7,294 bases of DNA from NCBI GenBank assembly GCA_019240015.1, contig JAFAZB010000229.1:1-7294 (forward strand), written 5' to 3'. The DNA comes from Solirubrobacterales bacterium. Lineage in GTDB: Bacteria; Actinomycetota; Thermoleophilia; Solirubrobacterales; Solirubrobacteraceae. The notes under the pieces are model-generated. The model had not been told where the DNA came from and made no database searches. It saw nothing but the letters and a program-made list of their open reading frames with translations. The translations under genes were made by a program, and so were the position numbers. Of the stretch, positions 5,351-7,294 are shown in pieces. Within the stretch, counting starts at the first letter, position 1. Every line of letters starts with the position of its first letter.

Positions 5351-5722
5351 ATGGATCCCTCACCCGACCTGCGCCGGCTGCGCGAGCTTCAGCGGACGCT
5401 CGCGCTCGACCTGCCCGAGCTCGTCGATCGGCTCGTGGGCGACACCGCGGCGGCCGTGCTCGGGATCAAGGCTGCGATCGCCGAGGGCGACCTGGAGGGC
5501 GTCGCGCGAGCCGCCCACGCCGCGCGCAACGACGCCTTGATGCTCGGTGCGCCGCCCCTGCTCGCGGCACTCGAGCGGCTCGAGCAGGCTGCACGCAGCG
5601 GGCAGGCGGATGCGGCGTCCGCCGCGTTTGAGCAGCTGGAGTCGATCTGGCCCCCCACGCGGCAGGCGCTCGAGCGCGCGGCGCGGAGGGACGCCCGCCC
5701 TCCCCAGGGGCATCCCCGCTGA
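5351..5722 (+). CDS. Stand-alone Hpt (histidine phosphotransfer) domain protein
   Basis: This 123-residue protein is predicted to be almost all helical and resembles a histidine phosphotransfer module. The motif is AAHAARNDALMLGAPPL with His56 as the likely phospho-acceptor. The spacing from His to the LGA turn (Leu at +9, Gly at +10) matches canonical Hpt motifs of the form HxLKGSxxxLGA, but K-G-S is replaced by R-N-D, so the site is divergent. Hpt proteins carry phosphate between receiver domains and are soluble. The ATG at 5351 is 5 bases after the GAP2 stop; the frame is open far upstream inside GAP2, but that part is a shadow. The kinase and receiver genes downstream supply partners. Residues after about 105 (ARRDARPPQGHPR) look like a disordered tail. 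Confidence 0.8.
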   Translation: MDPSPDLRRLRELQRTLALDLPELVDRLVGDTAAAVLGIKAAIAEGDLEGVARAAHAARNDALMLGAPPLLAALERLEQAARSGQADAASAAFEQLESIWPPTRQALERAARRDARPPQGHPR

Positions 5723-5735
5723 CCGCAGGCTGCGG
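5723..5735. other. Short palindrome directly after the hpt stop codon
   Basis: CCGCAG-G-CTGCGG is a perfect 6-base inverted repeat with a one-base centre, starting right after the TGA and followed by AAAA. It overlaps the next inverted repeat (5729-5748), so the two cannot pair at once. A T-run is absent, which argues against a simple terminator. Confidence 0.4.
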
Positions 5736-5737
5736 AA

Positions 5738-5763
5738 AACTACGCAGCGGGGTGTGCGTAGTT
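5738..5763. promoter_or_regulatory. Perfect 9-base inverted repeat upstream of the kinase gene
   Basis: AACTACGCA-N8-TGCGTAGTT is the longest perfect inverted repeat I found in the window. It lies in the 76-base gap between hpt and the chosen kinase start. An overlapping alternative, GCTGCG-N8-CGCAGC at 5729-5748, shares the CGCA of the left arm, so an RNA could fold either way. It could be a regulator-binding operator for the kinase-regulator pair or an RNA switch; no T-run follows. Confidence 0.5.
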
Positions 5764-5798
5764 GGGGCGGAGTCTCCACAAATCCTCCAGCGCACCGG

Positions 5799-6638
5799 AT
5801 GCAGCAGCACGGATGTGCTCCGATGGTCGCGATGCCAGTGCGATCGAAACGGTCGGCGCGCGAGCTCGAGCGGCGCATCGCCGAGCTAGAGCGAGCCAGC
5901 GCCGCCAAGAGCCGATTCATCGCGGCACTCTCGCATGAGTTGCGCACGCCGCTGAACTCCGTGATCGGGTTCGCGAAGCTGCTGCGAGATGGTCGCGTGG
6001 GGCCAATCTCCGGCGACCAGCGCGAGTGCCTGGAGATGATCGCCCTGAGCGCAGACCACCTGGCGGAGCTGGTCGATGATTTGCTCGACCTGGCCCAGAT
6101 CGAGGCTGAGCGGGTGACGCTTACACCCCTGCGGATCGATCCCGCGGCAGTCGTAGTCGAATGCGTCGAGTCGGTCCGCCCACTGGCGGAAGAGCACGAG
6201 CTAGAGCTGCTGGCGGACGCCCCGGCGATCGCTCCGGTGCTGCTCGACCCGCGGCGGCTGCGCCAGGTGCTGCTGAACTACCTCTCGAACGCGATCAGGT
6301 TCGCGCCTCGGGGTTCGACGGTTCGAGCGTCGCTGCGGATCGAGCGGGGAGAGCTGGTGCTCGAGGTGGCGGACGACGGGCCCGGAGTTCAGCCGCGCGA
6401 TCGAGCGAGGGTGTTCGAGGAGTTCGTGCAGCTCGACGATCGGCCCCGGTCAGGCAGCGGACTCGGCCTGGCGGTCACGAAGCTGATCGTGGAGGCGCAG
6501 GGCGGCGCGGTCGGGGTCCGCGGCGTGCCCGGGGCCGGCAGCGTGTTCTTCGCGCGCATCCCGGTCGCCCCCGCTCACGAGCCCGACCTCGATCGACCGC
6601 GCCGGCTGCCCGCGATGAGCGGCGCCGCGGCGAGCTAG
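5799..6638 (+). CDS. Soluble histidine kinase without sensor domain (HisKA + HATPase)
   Basis: As called, this encodes 279 residues. A short coiled coil (SARELERRIAELERASAAKS) leads into HisKA with the H-box FIAALSHELRTPLN (His46). The ATPase domain has the N-box LLNYLSNAIRFAP (Asn164), the G1 box VADDGPG (Asp192), the F-box EEFVQLDD and the G2 box GSGLGL (219-224). All catalytic elements are present, so it should autophosphorylate and donate to a receiver. No transmembrane, PAS, GAF or HAMP region is present, so input must come from a partner or through the coiled coil. The start is uncertain: ATG at 5799, 5823 and 5832 are all in frame, none with a clear Shine-Dalgarno; upstream codons are Arg/Ser/Pro-rich noise overlapping hpt. 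The receiver gene begins at the base after its TAG. Confidence 0.92.
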   Translation: MQQHGCAPMVAMPVRSKRSARELERRIAELERASAAKSRFIAALSHELRTPLNSVIGFAKLLRDGRVGPISGDQRECLEMIALSADHLAELVDDLLDLAQIEAERVTLTPLRIDPAAVVVECVESVRPLAEEHELELLADAPAIAPVLLDPRRLRQVLLNYLSNAIRFAPRGSTVRASLRIERGELVLEVADDGPGVQPRDRARVFEEFVQLDDRPRSGSGLGLAVTKLIVEAQGGAVGVRGVPGAGSVFFARIPVAPAHEPDLDRPRRLPAMSGAAAS

Positions 6639-7052
6639 ATGCGCAGCAGCGGCCCGGTGTTGGTGGTCGATGACCATGTATTGAGCCGCAAGCTGCTGCG
6701 GCGGGTGCTCGAGATCGAGGGCATGGCCATGGTCGAGGCCGCGTCGGTGCGGGCCGCCAAGGCGGAGATCGCGCGATCTCGGCCCGGGGTGATCCTGGTC
6801 GACCTCGAGCTCCCTGACGGGGACGGCCTCGCGCTCGCGCGCTCGCTGAAGTCGGATCCCCGCACCTCGCAGTGCGCGATCCTGGCCTGCACCGCCGGAA
6901 TCACCCCGCACGACGAACAGCGGGCGCTGGATGCCGGCTGCGAGGGGTACTTCCGCAAGCCGATCGACCCGCCGGCCGTCGCGGCGGCCGTTGCGCGGCT
7001 GCTCGCACGGCGCACCGAGGAGCCGCGAGCCAGCTACTCGTCCTCGCGCTGA
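6639..7052 (+). CDS. Single-domain response regulator (CheY-like receiver)
   Basis: This 137-residue protein is one complete receiver domain. Acidic pocket Asp11/Asp12 (VLVVDDH), phospho-acceptor Asp55 (VILVDLELPDGDG), Thr85 (ILACTAG) and Lys107 (YFRKPID) are all in place, so phosphorylation should work. There is no DNA-binding or enzymatic output domain; the 15 or so residues after the domain (RRTEEPRASYSSSR) are probably disordered. The ATG follows the kinase TAG with no gap, implying translational coupling and a cognate kinase-regulator pair. Such receivers act by protein binding or pass phosphate to an Hpt, and an Hpt gene is two genes upstream. The last 19 bases overlap the convergent SDR gene. 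Confidence 0.93.
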   Translation: MRSSGPVLVVDDHVLSRKLLRRVLEIEGMAMVEAASVRAAKAEIARSRPGVILVDLELPDGDGLALARSLKSDPRTSQCAILACTAGITPHDEQRALDAGCEGYFRKPIDPPAVAAAVARLLARRTEEPRASYSSSR

Positions 7053-7294
7053 ACCCGCTGCGCAGCGCTGCGACCTTCCCTGACCAGGCGGCGCATGCCC
7101 GCCAGCCAACGGTCGGTCTGGGCGCCCTTGAGCGCCATGTGCTTCGCGACTTCGGGGTGCGGCAAGATCAGGAACCGCTCCTCCCGGATCCCGGCCACCG
7201 CTACGTCGGCGATCTCGCCCGGCTCGAGCACCCCGCCCGCCAGCAGCGGCCCCGCCCCGACCGGGTCCTCGAGGGCGCGCTCCAGCATCGGCGT
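7034..7294 (-). CDS. C-terminal part of a short-chain dehydrogenase/reductase (5' end outside window)
   Basis: This is 86 visible codons, starting TPMLERALED and running to the TAG at 7036-7034. The pattern of TPML, then LEPGEIADVAVAGIREERFLILPHPEV, then TDRWLAGMRRL is the typical end of classical SDR oxidoreductases, where the residues after the active site form the substrate loop and dimer surface. The catalytic Ser, Tyr-x-x-x-Lys and the glycine-rich NAD(P) motif would lie beyond the window, so cofactor and substrate cannot be judged. It is convergent with the receiver gene and overlaps it by 19 bases. An internal ATG at 7288 is not the true start. Confidence 0.85.
   Translation of the reverse strand, partial: TPMLERALEDPVGAGPLLAGGVLEPGEIADVAVAGIREERFLILPHPEVAKHMALKGAQTDRWLAGMRRLVREGRSAAQRVQREDE

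Noticed and set aside
4674..5363. Minus-strand open frame opposite GAP copy 2.
   Set aside because: It is rich in Arg, Gln and Asp with no domain, and it is antisense to a clear membrane protein.
5547..5798. N-terminal extension of the histidine kinase across hpt.
   Set aside because: It is Arg/Ser/Pro-rich, overlaps the hpt gene in another frame and shows no sensor domain.

Overview
The window is GC-rich bacterial DNA with the codon usage of a high-GC actinobacterium. The gene content (a NusG without an N-terminal extension, paired GAP-family membrane proteins, short soluble kinases, an SDR ending in a LILPHPEV-type tail) fits the Thermoleophilia/Solirubrobacterales best. That placement is an inference from gene style, not a database match. 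There are no rRNAs, tRNAs, CRISPR arrays or insertion sequences, and no gene-free stretch exceeds about 100 bases.

Layout. Minus strand, 1-3193, read right to left: two HtrA/trypsin-like serine protease genes with C-terminal PDZ domains (3193-2306 and 2292-1303). After a 102-base gap come the core genes rpmG (L33), secE and nusG; nusG is cut by the window start. At 3194-3293 the direction diverges across an AT-richer region holding a perfect inverted repeat and a series of short direct repeats. Plus strand, 3294-7052: an HxlR-family repressor, two paralogous six-segment GAP-family membrane proteins, a stand-alone Hpt protein, a soluble histidine kinase with no sensor domain, and a single-domain response regulator. 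At the right edge an SDR gene enters on the minus strand, and its 3' end overlaps the response regulator by 19 bases.

How the genes may work together. rpmG-secE-nusG is the conserved translation/secretion/antitermination cluster. The proteases and the HxlR gene share one divergent control region, so HxlR is the obvious candidate regulator of the proteases. GAP2-hpt is nearly contiguous (5-base gap) and kinase-regulator is directly abutted (0-base gap). Together they encode the parts of a phosphorelay (HK, receiver, Hpt) beside two membrane proteins, but no DNA-binding output or input domain is present. Three overlapping inverted repeats lie between hpt and the kinase gene.

The least explained items are: GAP-GAP-Hpt-HK-RR as a possible membrane-coupled phosphorelay; the palindrome cluster at 5723-5763; two HtrA-like proteases without any export signal; and a SecE carrying a roughly 120-residue charged extension. 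Nothing here can be called a new system from sequence alone.
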